From NCBI RefSeq assembly GCF_004027225.2, contig NC_044277.2, forward strand, positions 87,494,283 through 87,558,282: DNA of 64,000 nucleotides, given 5' to 3'. Under the pieces are notes generated by a model. That model made no database searches. It worked only from the letters and a program-made list of their open reading frames with translations, and was not told the origin of the DNA. Position numbers and translations under genes: made by a program. Source of the stretch: Strigops habroptila (lineage: Eukaryota > Chordata > Aves > Psittaciformes > Psittacidae). This document shows positions 52,201-62,200 of this stretch, piece by piece (position 1 is the first letter of the stretch; each line of letters opens with the position of its first letter).

Positions 52201-55200
52201 CTGACCTGTAAGACAGCTGGTTTACTAACATCTAAGTTCAGTTTATTTCTCTTAGACTTCTCTTGTAACCATGGCTAGTTTGTGTTACTTCCTTCGTCAA
52301 AAGAGTAGAGCTGATTGAGGGCAAGCTCTGTGCAGGTGGAAGCCTCTGCTCTTTGCACAGCACTTAGTCTAGCAGTTATGATCATAAAGCATGCTGAGTT
52401 TCTACTGGAACTGAACTGATGCCATGAAGAAGAGCAGCAAATGCTCCCTTCTGATCTGGTAGTGACTTAAATTTGCTGGAGGACTGCTTCAAAAAGAGTG
52501 CATGACAAATTTTAAGCATGGTGTTATTAATACTGCAGTTAGGTTTCATTGTACTATACAGGAACTATGCTGCAGGAACCTTTTTTGAGTTGGGTTGTAG
52601 GTTATAGCAGGTATTGTTATATAAAGAGATTAAGTTCTAACAGTGCATTTTAATGAAGTTTCCTCCTGAAGGCATTTTAAACATCACAATAAAAACATTA
52701 GAGGAAATCCTTAGAATATGAAATATTATGACTCAAATAGGTTAAGAGAAAGTTGGAAGGATTGGAGAAGTTCGTAAGTGCCTGGTGGTAGTCATGTTAA
52801 GAAGGGAGCCTTATTAGTCGTGGTCTATCAATAGTGTGTAGGTGGCATGCTAAGTCCCGTCCTGCAGAAAAAAGATAGGCTGCGGTTCAGATGGTAGTGG
52901 GTGACTGCCATCTTAGTTTTTAGTTTCTCTGAGCCATGAAATCCTTCATGATTATTCTCTTAAGGATGCATAATTAGGAAGAAAGAACATAATGAAACTA
53001 TATGTAAATTAGAGAGCCTGTGTTTCCTTTCACTCCTATTAGGTGTTTAAGAAGGCTTACATACCTCGAACTTTGACTGATGTTAAAAACTATGAGAGAG
53101 ATGTGGATATAATGATGAAATTGAAAGAAGAGGACATGGCATTGAATGTTCAGCAAGATAATGTAAGTAGACATGCTGAGGCACTGTAAAAACGAGGGAG
53201 GGAATATGCATAATAGTTACTGGAAACTGATAGCAACAAACAAAACCAGAAGCCGTGTTACCAAGGTGTGGAGTACTGAATCTAGTGTCATACTTTAAAA
53301 TCATCTGGTTAGACTCATATTTTGATGATGTAATTTTCTTTCTCTGTCCCTGGTTGTAGATTCTCTACCAGACTGTGACAGGACTGAAGAAGGATTTGTC
53401 TGGCGTTCAGGAGGTAAGAGGGTCTTTTTGAAATCTTTAATTTTAGCCACTTGCAGAAAAGCACTTTCAAGGACTACAGAGAACACCCTGTCTTGCAGCT
53501 GGCACCAAGAAAGAAGCCTCTTGTCTGCAGAGTGACCAGACAGTGTGTCTGTGCACCTCATGAATTGCTTCTGTGCACTGTGGCTGATGATGGGCTGTTT
53601 GAGAATGAAATGATAATCCTTGCTATGGCCATGATCTCTAAGACGGAGAGGAGGGAAGATGTTTTCCAGTTATGGAAAACTTAATTGATTTAAATTGTAG
53701 CATGACTACAAGTTTTATTATGTTCAGGGTAGCTTTGTTGTAATTACTGTGTAAAGAACAACCCTGTTGTTGGGTGTTAATAAGGTGTAAGATATTACGC
53801 CTTACTATATTTGAAGTACTTGACAGTGACACTTCTGTAAAGTATGTTGGATAAGAGGTTGGGTACAAATCAGTCTCTAGCAATTAAATTAAAGGCAGAA
53901 GCCCTATGTGGATTCCCCCTCCTTCCTTTGTAAATGTTATGTAGCAGTGGTGTAGACTGGATATATAACTATGGATGGGATCAGGCTGTGGCAGTCTCCA
54001 GGCTTGTTTAAGAACAAGTGAATTTTCCAGTGTAGATATTTGTGTTCGCAATAAAGTGTACATACAGTGCCCCCAAGGTAGATTTGGGTATGATCCAAGT
54101 ATAATTAAAAATTGGCTTCCACATATGGTAGCAAATTGCTGATTAACTTATAGAAATTAGTTTGAGAGTGCCAATACAGCTGCACTGTGAGCCCTGACCT
54201 AAAAATCTGTGTTGCACATTCTAGAGTCTTTGTTCTTCGTTTGGATTAACCAACTTTTCGTTCTTTTTCTTGAGACTTGGGTGATGGCTGTAGTAAAGGA
54301 GAACATACAAGTTTGCTCAGGCATTTCTTTGCAGCAGATTCTGTTTTGGGTTTTTTTGTGTATACGGTATATACGTGTGTGTGTATTGTAGGCTTCTTTG
54401 GTTTGATATAATTCTCTTTTGATATATCTTACAGATTCCTGCACTTCTTGAAAAGAAGGCAGATGTGTCAGAAACAGACTCTGATGATGATGGCAGCTCA
54501 GAGGACTCTGATTCAGGCTGTAAAGAATCTGTACATCCCAAAGATAAACCTGCTGAAGTTGGCATGGATAAAAAGGTCAGCCGGCCAGGAACTGTTAATT
54601 TTTCCCACCTCTGCTGATGTGGTAGGAAAAACTTAGTTCTGAGTGGTTCTTGCTACTTCTTGTCTGAAACAAGCTATGGATGCTTCCTGTTGTGCAGAAT
54701 GAGAGGAGATGAGGTGAATTTCATTGTGGATGCTTTATTAGTGTATTTTTTTAATGTAGAGGAACATATAGCTCTCTGTAGCCTAGACAAAGCTAGAAGA
54801 GACATCACTGCAGGGAATTCTAAGGCTACACAAAGCAGAACTTAGTGAAGCCTGGGCAGCTCTTCAGTGCCTCTGGCTACTCTTCCAGGCTTTGGTGTTC
54901 AGATTTGTGGTCGCAGTCCCTGATAAACCTCCTTAAGCCCAGGTAGCTGAGCCCGCTTGATCTATGGAACTGGAGACTTGATGGCAATGTTTGTACTACA
55001 GTGGCTTTTGCAGTACCATTAGTACAGACTGGTTAGCTTTGGTGTGGGCAAGAGATGTAACGCAGTCATGGAGAGGAATTATGGTTTGGGTTTGTTGGGG
55101 TTTTTTTAAGGTTTCAATGTCCAAAATGCAGAACAAGTTATGCTCTGTTTTTGTGAGGTTCTTGCACAGAGTATCAGCCATGGGTGTGAGCCTTTTGGCA

Positions 55201-56187
55201 GCTTTTTAGGTACTCTGCAAAAGAAGGATGAAACTTGCTGGGCTTAACGGGTTCAAGATTTGGGTGTTTTTTTGTTAGGCTTTCCTTCCTAGGAAAGGTA
55301 GGCTAATACATTCCATATCTGTGAAATAAAAATGCAATGCTCTACTGGAGACTTTATATCAATCTAAAGCTCCTGCCTTTCAGACATGAAGCAGGCAAGT
55401 CTTGGTGATTTCCCATTCTTATGGGTAGGTTTTCATCTGGACTTCTTTTTGAGTGAGTAAGATGAGGTTTTTGGTAACCTATGTGTTCAGCTGTAGGTTG
55501 AACAACTGATTAGCACCAATTACTTCGACCCCCACATGTCATTATGCTGACTTGGTGTTTTCCAGTTGAGTGTAGTCTGTTCACTGTCTGGCACAAATTA
55601 TAGCGTATTGCAGTAGCATAGCACCTTTTCTTGACAATCTTGATGATAATCAGCTTGTTTTGAGTTACCAGCAGTTACTAGATCAGTGTTTTTGCATAAC
55701 ATATAGAAACACACACTATAATAGCCTTGTGGGTAGCAGAAAACCTAGATCAGGCATCCTGTTGTAATCTTAGGTGTAAATAGCATGAGTTAGGAGCATC
55801 TTTTGTTCCCTGTCTTCAAAGGTTGCGTGAAGCTCAGGTTTTAACTAGTTTGAATTTTGTCTTATCATTATTAGTGTGCAGCTTGTAGCTCCACCTCCAA
55901 GCTATACTTCTTTTTTTCTTTCTCCTCACCATTCCTTACTGACTTTGTTTTTATTTCTTCCTCTTGTTAACCTTTTATGTGATGTGTTAATTAACTTGTT
56001 AATATAGCAATTGATTGACCTGCTCAAAATCTCTCATTCCTTCTGGTTTTAAACAATTGTGTTTGGCTCTTTATAGGAAAGGAAAAAGATGGTTAAAGAA
56101 GCCCAAAGAGAAAAGAGGAAAAACAAAATCCCAAAGCATGTGAAGAAGCGGAAAGAAAAGACTGCAAAAATGAAGAAAGGCAAATAA
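39925..56187 (+). CDS. RIOK1: RIOK1 (RIO kinase 1), complete coding sequence in 17 exons
   Basis: Atypical serine kinase/ATPase of the RIO family that acts in the cytoplasm in late maturation of the 40S subunit; it is also a PRMT5-complex adaptor (known of the family). Exons: 39925-39995, 41129-41330, 42053-42143, 42915-42984, 43689-43731, 44951-45043, 46046-46158, 46284-46364, 46910-46996, 47532-47669, 48333-48436, 50039-50145, 51231-51296, 53043-53162, 53360-53413, 54435-54575, 56077-56187. All 16 joins keep frame, giving 563 residues (human 568). Key elements are an acidic N-terminal region (about 56-78), the ATP-binding STGKEANVY at 186-194, catalytic Lys207, catalytic-loop HADLSEFN with Asp323, metal-binding Asp340 in IIDVSQ, and a Lys/Arg-rich C-terminal tail. 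All residues expected for an active enzyme are present. Confidence 0.97.
41129..41330 (+). CDS. RIOK1: RIOK1 coding exon 2, acidic region
   Basis: Residues 24-91. It encodes an Asp/Glu run followed by DWDWDDEVG, made by GAT/GAA trinucleotide-like DNA at 41219-41260. The acceptor, TTTGAAG, is weak but is the only one that restores phase with exon 1. Donor GTATGC at 41331. Confidence 0.85.
42053..42143 (+). CDS. RIOK1: RIOK1 coding exon 3
   Basis: Residues 92-121 and one base of 122 ([16 protein letters not shown] start). Acceptor TTGTTTCAG, donor GTGAGT. Confidence 0.94.
42915..42984 (+). CDS. RIOK1: RIOK1 coding exon 4
   Basis: Residues 122-144 and two bases of Met145 ([20 protein letters not shown]). 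Acceptor TTTTTCAG, donor GTGAGT. Confidence 0.94.
43689..43731 (+). CDS. RIOK1: RIOK1 coding exon 5 (43-nt micro-size exon)
   Basis: Completes Met145 and encodes [14 protein letters not shown] up to residue 159. Acceptor TTGCTAG, donor GTAAGT. Confidence 0.93.
43798..44384 (-). mobile_element. Degraded solo LTR of an avian endogenous retrovirus, in RIOK1 intron 5
   Basis: The minus strand reads as an LTR of a widespread neoavian family (recalled, family name not certain). It opens with a GTTTCAGCTAGGATAGAGTT start, followed by CCAAAGGGA-like and CATTCCATACCAT-like U3 blocks. A decayed TATA site (CTCAGTATCTAAACTGGGG on that strand) and an AT-rich microsatellite-like centre (about 43930-43990) follow, and it ends in CAGCTGGGGTTAAAACACA. 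No internal genes, no second LTR and no clear target duplication were found. It lies antisense to RIOK1. Confidence 0.8.
44951..45043 (+). CDS. RIOK1: RIOK1 coding exon 6, start of ATP-binding loop
   Basis: Residues 160-190, from [17 protein letters not shown] to the first half of the nucleotide-binding motif, STGKE. Donor GTAAGT. Confidence 0.95.
46046..46158 (+). CDS. RIOK1: RIOK1 coding exon 7, catalytic lysine
   Basis: Residues 191-227 and two bases of 228. Completes the ATP loop (ANVYHAST) and carries RAIKIYKTS with Lys207, equivalent to human Lys208. Acceptor TGATAG, donor GTGAGT. Confidence 0.95.
46284..46364 (+). CDS. RIOK1: RIOK1 coding exon 8
   Basis: Residues 228-255, including [20 protein letters not shown]. 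It follows the shortest intron of the gene (125 bp). Donor GTGATT is non-optimal. Confidence 0.94.
46910..46996 (+). CDS. RIOK1: RIOK1 coding exon 9, hinge region
   Basis: Residues 255-284. Contains [20 protein letters not shown] and ends GDR at the junction. Human RIOK1 has DDM at the matching place, so two of three residues differ next to the conserved PAPLLK. Confidence 0.93.
47532..47669 (+). CDS. RIOK1: RIOK1 coding exon 10, catalytic loop
   Basis: Residues 284-329 and two bases of 330. Contains [19 protein letters not shown] with the catalytic Asp323. The donor is GTATGT at 47670, which splits the Leu codon and restores phase with the next exon; a later GTTTCT would break the frame. 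Confidence 0.95.
47839..48012. repeat. A/C-only low-complexity tract in RIOK1 intron 10
   Basis: About 170 bases made almost wholly of A and C on the plus strand, with runs of A, runs of C (two of 8-12) and CAAA/CCAAAA words. G and T are nearly absent. Confidence 0.85.
48333..48436 (+). CDS. RIOK1: RIOK1 coding exon 11, metal-binding aspartate
   Basis: Residues 330-364 and one base of 365: [20 protein letters not shown] with Asp340, the DFG-equivalent. Acceptor TTGTTTGCAG, donor GTGAGT. Confidence 0.95.
48437..50038 (+). other. RIOK1: RIOK1 intron 11
   Basis: 1.6-kb intron carrying the CR1 fragment at 48661-48799; otherwise unremarkable. Other long introns with nothing recognised are intron 1 (39996-41128), intron 12 (50146-51230), intron 13 (51297-53042), intron 15 (53414-54434) and intron 16 (54576-56076). 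Intron 2 contains a pyrimidine-rich run at about 41510-41770. Confidence 0.8.
48661..48799 (+). mobile_element. CR1 LINE 3' end in RIOK1 intron 11
   Basis: Sense CR1 3' end: GCAGCGTTCAAGGCCAGGTT, GGGGTTGGAACTAGAT, TTAAGGTCCTTTCCAACC and the terminal CATTCTATGAT octamer-type end at about 48788-48798. Confidence 0.92.
50039..50145 (+). CDS. RIOK1: RIOK1 coding exon 12
   Basis: Residues 365-400 ([19 protein letters not shown] then the ITDPSI segment). Acceptor TCTGGTAG, donor GTAAGG. Confidence 0.95.
51231..51296 (+). CDS. RIOK1: RIOK1 coding exon 13
   Basis: Residues 401-422, [20 protein letters not shown] then EE, a charged helix after the kinase fold. Acceptor TTTCTTTAG, donor GTAAGG. Confidence 0.94.
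53043..53162 (+). CDS. RIOK1: RIOK1 coding exon 14
   Basis: Residues 423-462 ([20 protein letters not shown] start). Acceptor TCCTATTAG, donor GTAAGT. Confidence 0.95.
53360..53413 (+). CDS. RIOK1: RIOK1 coding exon 15
   Basis: Residues 463-480, [18 protein letters not shown], a well-conserved segment. Acceptor GGTTGTAG, donor GTAAGA. Confidence 0.95.
54435..54575 (+). CDS. RIOK1: RIOK1 coding exon 16, variable acidic region
   Basis: Residues 481-527. Starts [10 protein letters not shown], then a Ser/Asp/Glu-rich segment ([15 protein letters not shown]) that differs strongly from human, and ends MDKK. Donor GTCAGC at 54576 is poor. Reading through it would add a short tail and stop. Confidence 0.9.
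56077..56187 (+). CDS. RIOK1: RIOK1 coding exon 17, basic tail and stop
   Basis: Residues 528-563, [20 protein letters not shown] then a Lys-rich end, stop TAA at 56185-56187. The basic tail is conserved in RIOK1. Acceptor CTTTATAG. Confidence 0.96.
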   Translation, partial: ERKKMVKEAQREKRKNKIPKHVKKRKEKTAKMKKGK

Positions 56188-56290
56188 AGTCAGCTTTGGC
56201 TTGGGGAAAGGGATGGTTTGTTGTGGGTTATTTAGTCACCATCTTTTTCTTTTTTTTAAATTAAAAATTCTTTATTTATATACATACAGT
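56188..56290 (+). other. RIOK1: RIOK1 3'UTR (short) with candidate poly(A) signals
   Basis: Two hexamers are possible. AATAAA at 56183-56188 overlaps the stop codon and is followed by GT-rich sequence at 56214-56230. ATTAAA at 56260-56265 is followed by TGTGAGGGTGGTTTTGTT at about 56298-56315. Either gives a very short 3'UTR (about 20 or 100 nt). Confidence 0.55.
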
Positions 56291-56299
56291 ATTAACTGT

Positions 56300-59200
56300 G
56301 AGGGTGGTTTTGTTACTAACATGGTGTAATTGTTCGAAAAGAGTGATATGCCATGGGTTTCTCAATAGGAAAGAGTGAGTTTAACACTTGCGCATGTTAA
56401 AATCCTTTACCTGTGCAGGTTTAACCTGTTTAACTCACACTGATTTGTTCCTGGGGTCTTACTCCCCTGCCTCGCACTGCATACATGCTAGTTTGGTTTG
56501 TTCCAGAGCAGAGTGATTTGATTCAAACAGATTTCTGGAGGAGGCGTATTGGCGATTCAAAGGCCCCTGCCTTCTTTGCTGTATGGAAGCAAATTGAGCT
56601 AGCCATCTTCTGCGTCACCTGTGGATAACCCTCCTGCCATTGTGCCTTTGCTGCCCCCCTGTGCTTGCATCACCTTTGACATTTTCTTACTGAAAGATGA
56701 GTTTTGTGATTTGGGAGGCAGCTGTCCTCATTGCCCAGTGCCCTTCTGAAACAGTCATCAAGTGATCTCAAACAGACCAAAGCCTGATGATCTTTTCTTT
56801 TTCCCTTGGATCCCAACATAGGGTACTCTTTCTATTAAAAGTAGTATGATGCAGTTATTTTGTAAGCCGGTCAAATGAGTATTTGCTGTCAAGATTAGTC
56901 ATGTGTTTTCTAATTCAGTGCTGTCTAAAGGCTTGTGGCAGGATCTCTCTGTGGTGTGGCTCAGCATTACCAGTCCACGTTGTGCTGAGATGCCCCAGCT
57001 CTTCAGCAGGGAGAAGTTGGTAGACCCGCTTGAGCTGAGGCACAGTCACCGTACTGAAGACAGGCCACCTTCTCTCTTGGCAGTCTCTGGCCACTGAGGT
57101 TGACAAGTCTTGGGAGAGGTGTCCTCTCCATGCTGTAGCACATCAGCTGCCTTCTCCCACTGACTGTAGTTTCAGAACTCCCTCTGCCAGCACAGAGAAA
57201 GGTTCTGATTCCAGTAAATATCTTGATAAGTTATCCAACATTAGGGGTGGAGTTGATGTCATGGGGGTTACAGGACATGCATCCTCTTGACAGCTTTTAT
57301 CCATCAATGGATATCCAACAATGATGAGTTGGCCAGGGACATGGTGAAGCTTCATTCTCTCTGCTCCTCAACTCCCACACCCAAAAGAGAGATGATGTTG
57401 GCCAATTACACATGTGGTTTATTCCCCAGTGTGACCTTCATAACCTCTTTGGTGCCTTTGGCTAGAAATCTGATAAGAGAGGAACTGGTCATCTCTCTCT
57501 GTCTCTGAGCTCCCTTTCTCCCTATCCATACAAGGATTTACAGTACTCTTGTGTATAATATTCATTAAGTGTAGGCAGTATTGCTGGATCATGTTGGGAA
57601 GCAAGACCAGTATTTCCTCATCAAGTGGGGATGTTTTTTGGGATACTGAGATGAAGTATCTGTTTTGGAAAATGGCATTACATCAGGTGCAAGAAAGGGG
57701 GCAGCCTCTGACTTGATAGTGAAGAGAGGAGGAAGCGGAAGACCTACATTCAGAGGTGAGTGAGTGCTATTGATGGCCATTTGTCTTAATGCCAAGGGCT
57801 GAGATTCTGCTAGATGTACGGACCCAATATTCCCTGCTTTTCCTTACTATCATGGGAGCTTGTGTAGCGACATAGGCAGAGGTGGCCTTAGTGATGGCTG
57901 CCCTGAACCTGACTGGTGTTTATAGGTGCAGTGCTGAAGGTGACCGAAACAATAACAGCTTTGTGTGCTTTTGTCCTTGAAATCCCATTGTATTGAGTAT
58001 TCTTCCTGCTGACTGACAAGGCTATGGTGTGTGCAACTGCGGTGGCAGTTGTGGTTTCATGAAGGTGTGTGCACCAGGAAGTGTGTGTAAGGGCTAGGGG
58101 GAGGTTGTGTCCAAGCTGTTGCCTTCTTCCAACAACAGGCTGTGCATTGAGCAGACCTCAGTGTTTTTGGTGAAGTGGGCTAAGCGTAAGTGAATCTCTA
58201 AGAAGCTGTGTATACTTCAGCTTCATGTAGCTCAGCAGTGGATTATTCTACCAGGAAACTGGTCCATGGCTGATGAGTGTGAGCCAAGGGTTGTCAGACA
58301 CAAGAGACAATAACCATTTCATTTGGGCTGGCCGCTCAGAGATAAGGATAGATGCTAGTTCTTGGCAAAGAGGCTGGAAGCCCCCAGAGCCCAAGTGTGT
58401 GTCCCACTGTGGGGTGTTTACCTCCTTTACCTGAGCAGACACTTCAGAGAAAGGAGGCTGCTAGCATCTGTGCTTGAGGGAAGAGGAAACATCCCAGCCC
58501 ACGTAACCTTGTCTTCCCCCCAGGCTGTGCACAGCAGCCTGATCAAGTTTGCCTGGCTCTAGCCATCCTGTAGCATGAAGGTGGTCCCGAGTCAGTCATC
58601 TAAGATTGCAGCCTTGCTCGCAGTGATGTGCAGCAGGACTGTCTGTGCCGGCTGTGCAAAGCGGGAGCTATCTGCCTCAGGTGTTTCTCTAGGGCATGTT
58701 TACATTGCCAGGGTGTTTGCAGAGCACCTGAGGTGAAGCATGCCGGAAAAGCCCATGTCCAAATGCAGATGGCCTGGGGATAACTGTTGCAGCTGGGTAT
58801 GGACTTGTTGAGGTGGGTGGTGAGGGCAGTTCGTGTGTCCTGGCCATTGCAGGCTTAAGATGCATAGCAGTGAGGCTGTCCACAAGAGTGGGGTGGGCTG
58901 GGAGCTGTTTGGGCCAGGACCCTGAGACAACTGTCTGTCTGGTGGTACCTTAAGCAACAGAATAGTTAAGACGTAACTACCAAATGGCACTGGTCTGATA
59001 GGGACGGGGGTGGGATGGCATGACTTTGTATCTTATGCTAAAGAAAAAGCTTCAAAGTAGCAGAGATACTCAGTTATGTTCTATTGATATCAATGTATGA
59101 TGAGGTAGGGTTTCTTCCCCCTCCAGGGATTAGGATCCAGGGATTAGGATGGCATGACTTTGTATCTTGTGCTAAAGAAAAAGCTTCAAAGTAGCAAAGA

Positions 59201-62200
59201 TACTCAGTTATGTTCTATTGATATCAATGTATGATGAGGTAGGGTTTCTTCCCCCTCCAGGGATTAGGATCTTACAAGGCCCACATACTTTGTTGGCCAT
59301 AGCAGCATGTTTACAGTGTGCCCTGCTGCTGGCAGCTGTGCGGACAGAGCAGTTTTTTGCCGGGGCAGGAATGCCAGTACCTTGTGTAAGAACATCAAAT
59401 TCTCAGGCACAGGTCAGATGCTTCGAAAAATGCACTTCTGGGAATTTGCAGCCAAAGGCTCAAGTATGACATCTGAAAGCTCAAGTATGTAGAGTGGGAG
59501 TATTTACAACTCTGCTATCAAAGACAAAAACATACAAAAGCAATTAATCCTATCTTCCAGGGCATTCCCAAGTAGTTCCATCTTCCCAGTCATTGACTCA
59601 GTGGGAGAGGGATGGGGGGAAGGACTGGGAGAGAGATCCTCCTAGCTAAGATATGCTCAGCTCCAAAAAAGTTCATCAGTGAGGTGTGGAGTTTTCACTT
59701 CCCATCTCCCTGAAGTCCTGCAGTACCATATGGCTGGTTTGCAACTCTGCGCAGTTGGCATCAGGCTTTGTCTTGGTTCCGAGGTCTGTGACAGGTAAGA
59801 ATTTGTTGTTTCTCTCACACTATATATTATATGTAGCAAGAGAAGCATTGGAAGGTGGAGTTCTGCAGATTTGGTTTCCCCATGATGAAGCCAGTAAAAC
59901 CAGCTTTGTGCGTAAGGATATGTCTCCTTAGAGGGTTTTAATTTCCGTGCTGAAATATTTTGATTAAACAATGCAAAACTAGCTGTGGCAGGCTGCATGC
60001 TTGCTTTTGGCATGTGTGCTCAGGCAAAAGCCACACCTGTGGTCCTTCAAGATATAAAAGCAGCGAGGCCAATGTTTCCTGAGGACTAATGTGTCCTGTA
60101 GTTTTTGGTCCACAGCTAGTGGAGAAGCTAATGATGAAGGGGTGCAAAGGTGAGAGGTGGATTCTGGAATACTGGATTGCTTACCTGGTCCTCCAGCTGA
60201 TCTTTACCTGCTATTTTCACCTGCAAAATTGTATAGCCAGTTGGAGTATGATACTGTAAATATGATGCACAGATGCAGAACATGGCAGGTGCTTTGCCTC
60301 TGTGTACCTTTCACCCTGGGCTTCTCTCCTGGGCTGTGCTTGCAGAATGATGGGGGACCACTGAGGTGGGAAAGTGTGTAGAGGTCTCTTGGCTGGTTAC
60401 AGGAACCTGCCTGTCATCACCCTCTTCCCACAAAGGAAATTAAAGGATTTGGGCTTTCGGTGAGTGAAGAAGGACCTGAGGAAACTTTTGTCACACTCAG
60501 TGAACTTTTAATACGTTCCGTAGCAAACAGCTTCACAGATTGTTTAAATGGAAAAAGCAAACTGAGAATTTACTTTGAACTTTCTAGGGCATTGCTGTTG
60601 AAATAAATACAAGACTTTTTAACTCAGTTGTTTTTACAGGTGTAATTTTGGTCCCTCTAAAATGCTACTAGACTTTCAAAGCAAAACCACTGACCCTCTG
60701 CCTTAGCATCTCTTTACTTTCCTGGTCTTGACATGATCTTATGTTCCTTGTGCTAGTTTTTCATATCCTCTAGAGGGAGAAGTGAGTTCTTGTTCAGACT
60801 ATGTTGGAAAGTGTTAGGACTTCCTTAATACATGAAAAGTGCTACTGATATTTCAGTTCTCCACATAACTTTCTATAAATGCTGGTGGGTTTTCACATGA
60901 CACCTAGACTGGATATGTAGTTTTTGCAGAAAGTTTTATACTTTCAGAAGTGGTGGGGTTTAATTTATTGTGGGCCGGGCCAGGCAGGAGCTGCAGTAAT
61001 AGCATTAGTGCTGGGTTTAAGGTGAGGTTCTAGATGGCACATGACAACCACCAAGGGGATATTTTTCCCCCCCTGTAGGTATGAAGACTCATGGTGAGAA
61101 TCTACAAAATGGTAAGGATGCTGTTCTACAACTGTCCAAATTCATGGGTATAAACACCAGTCTTTTGTGTAATGCAGTAGTTAGCAATTGTTTTGCAACA
61201 GTCACCAGCCCTAAACACAGTTTGAGTTGAAGCTGCTCTTCCCCCCCTCTCCTCAGCTGTTTATTTTGAAAGGATTGACATAAGAATAAACTTGGCCCTT
61301 TTTCCTGACGTGCAACAATCTGCCTCCAACCTCTGCAGCCTGCATGGTACTGTAAACTCTCCTAAGCAACAGCGTGAATGCTAGACCTAGCCTACAGCAC
61401 TAGATTTAAGACACTCTCTCTAATCTAGCCCAGACACCCATGTCTGCTTCGGAGTTTGCAAAGGCCACGAGGCTGGGGTCGTTGGGCAGGACTTGCAGCT
61501 GGCAGGTATCACGTGGGGATTTTGAGTGTGTGTTGTTTCTTTCTGGTTTATTTTTTAAGACAACAAGCTATATTGCAGAGCAGGATGAAAGACAGGCAAT
61601 GCAATGACCCTTCTCCTGGCATTAGCGCTGGGCTAAGGGCTGGCATGAATGCTGCTGGGGGGGATATGAGGACAGAAAGCTTGGTTCATGGCTATCTTCT
61701 GGGAGCTTGCTGGATCCAGAGCATTTAGTTGGCATTCCTGCTCTTAAGCTTTGCTTTGCATCCCTATACCTAATCTGAGCCCCAACCCTTGAAGTCCAAG
61801 GTCAACTCTGGGCTGTCGCCCTCTTCCCAGACTCAGCCAGGGCTGGTGTTCTCTCTGAAGCCACCTGCAGCCCCCTACTACTCATCAGGGTCCAGGGGTA
61901 GATCTAGCTTTCCAGTGCCTCCAGCCCTGAGCGAGGCACTCCAACCCGAGTTCCAACTCTAGCCTTACCCTGAAACAGGAAAGTCCTGTATTCCCCAGGC
62001 ATCATCCTGGGATGTATGATCAGCACCAGCTGTCATCCCAATCCTCTGGCACCTAAATGAGCAAGAAACAAAGCTGGTTCTTCAGCCCCTTCACTCCCTA
62101 ATCTAAACCTATGATCAGATGCAGCCAGCAGCTTGCCAGGCTGGTGCTGCTCAGAATCAGTGTAGTTTGGTGGTACTTCCAGGATCCAGTAATGACATTA

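Noticed and set aside
60045-60060. TATA-like GATATAAAAG as a promoter or LTR
   Set aside because: No accompanying poly(A) signal, ends or gene were found.
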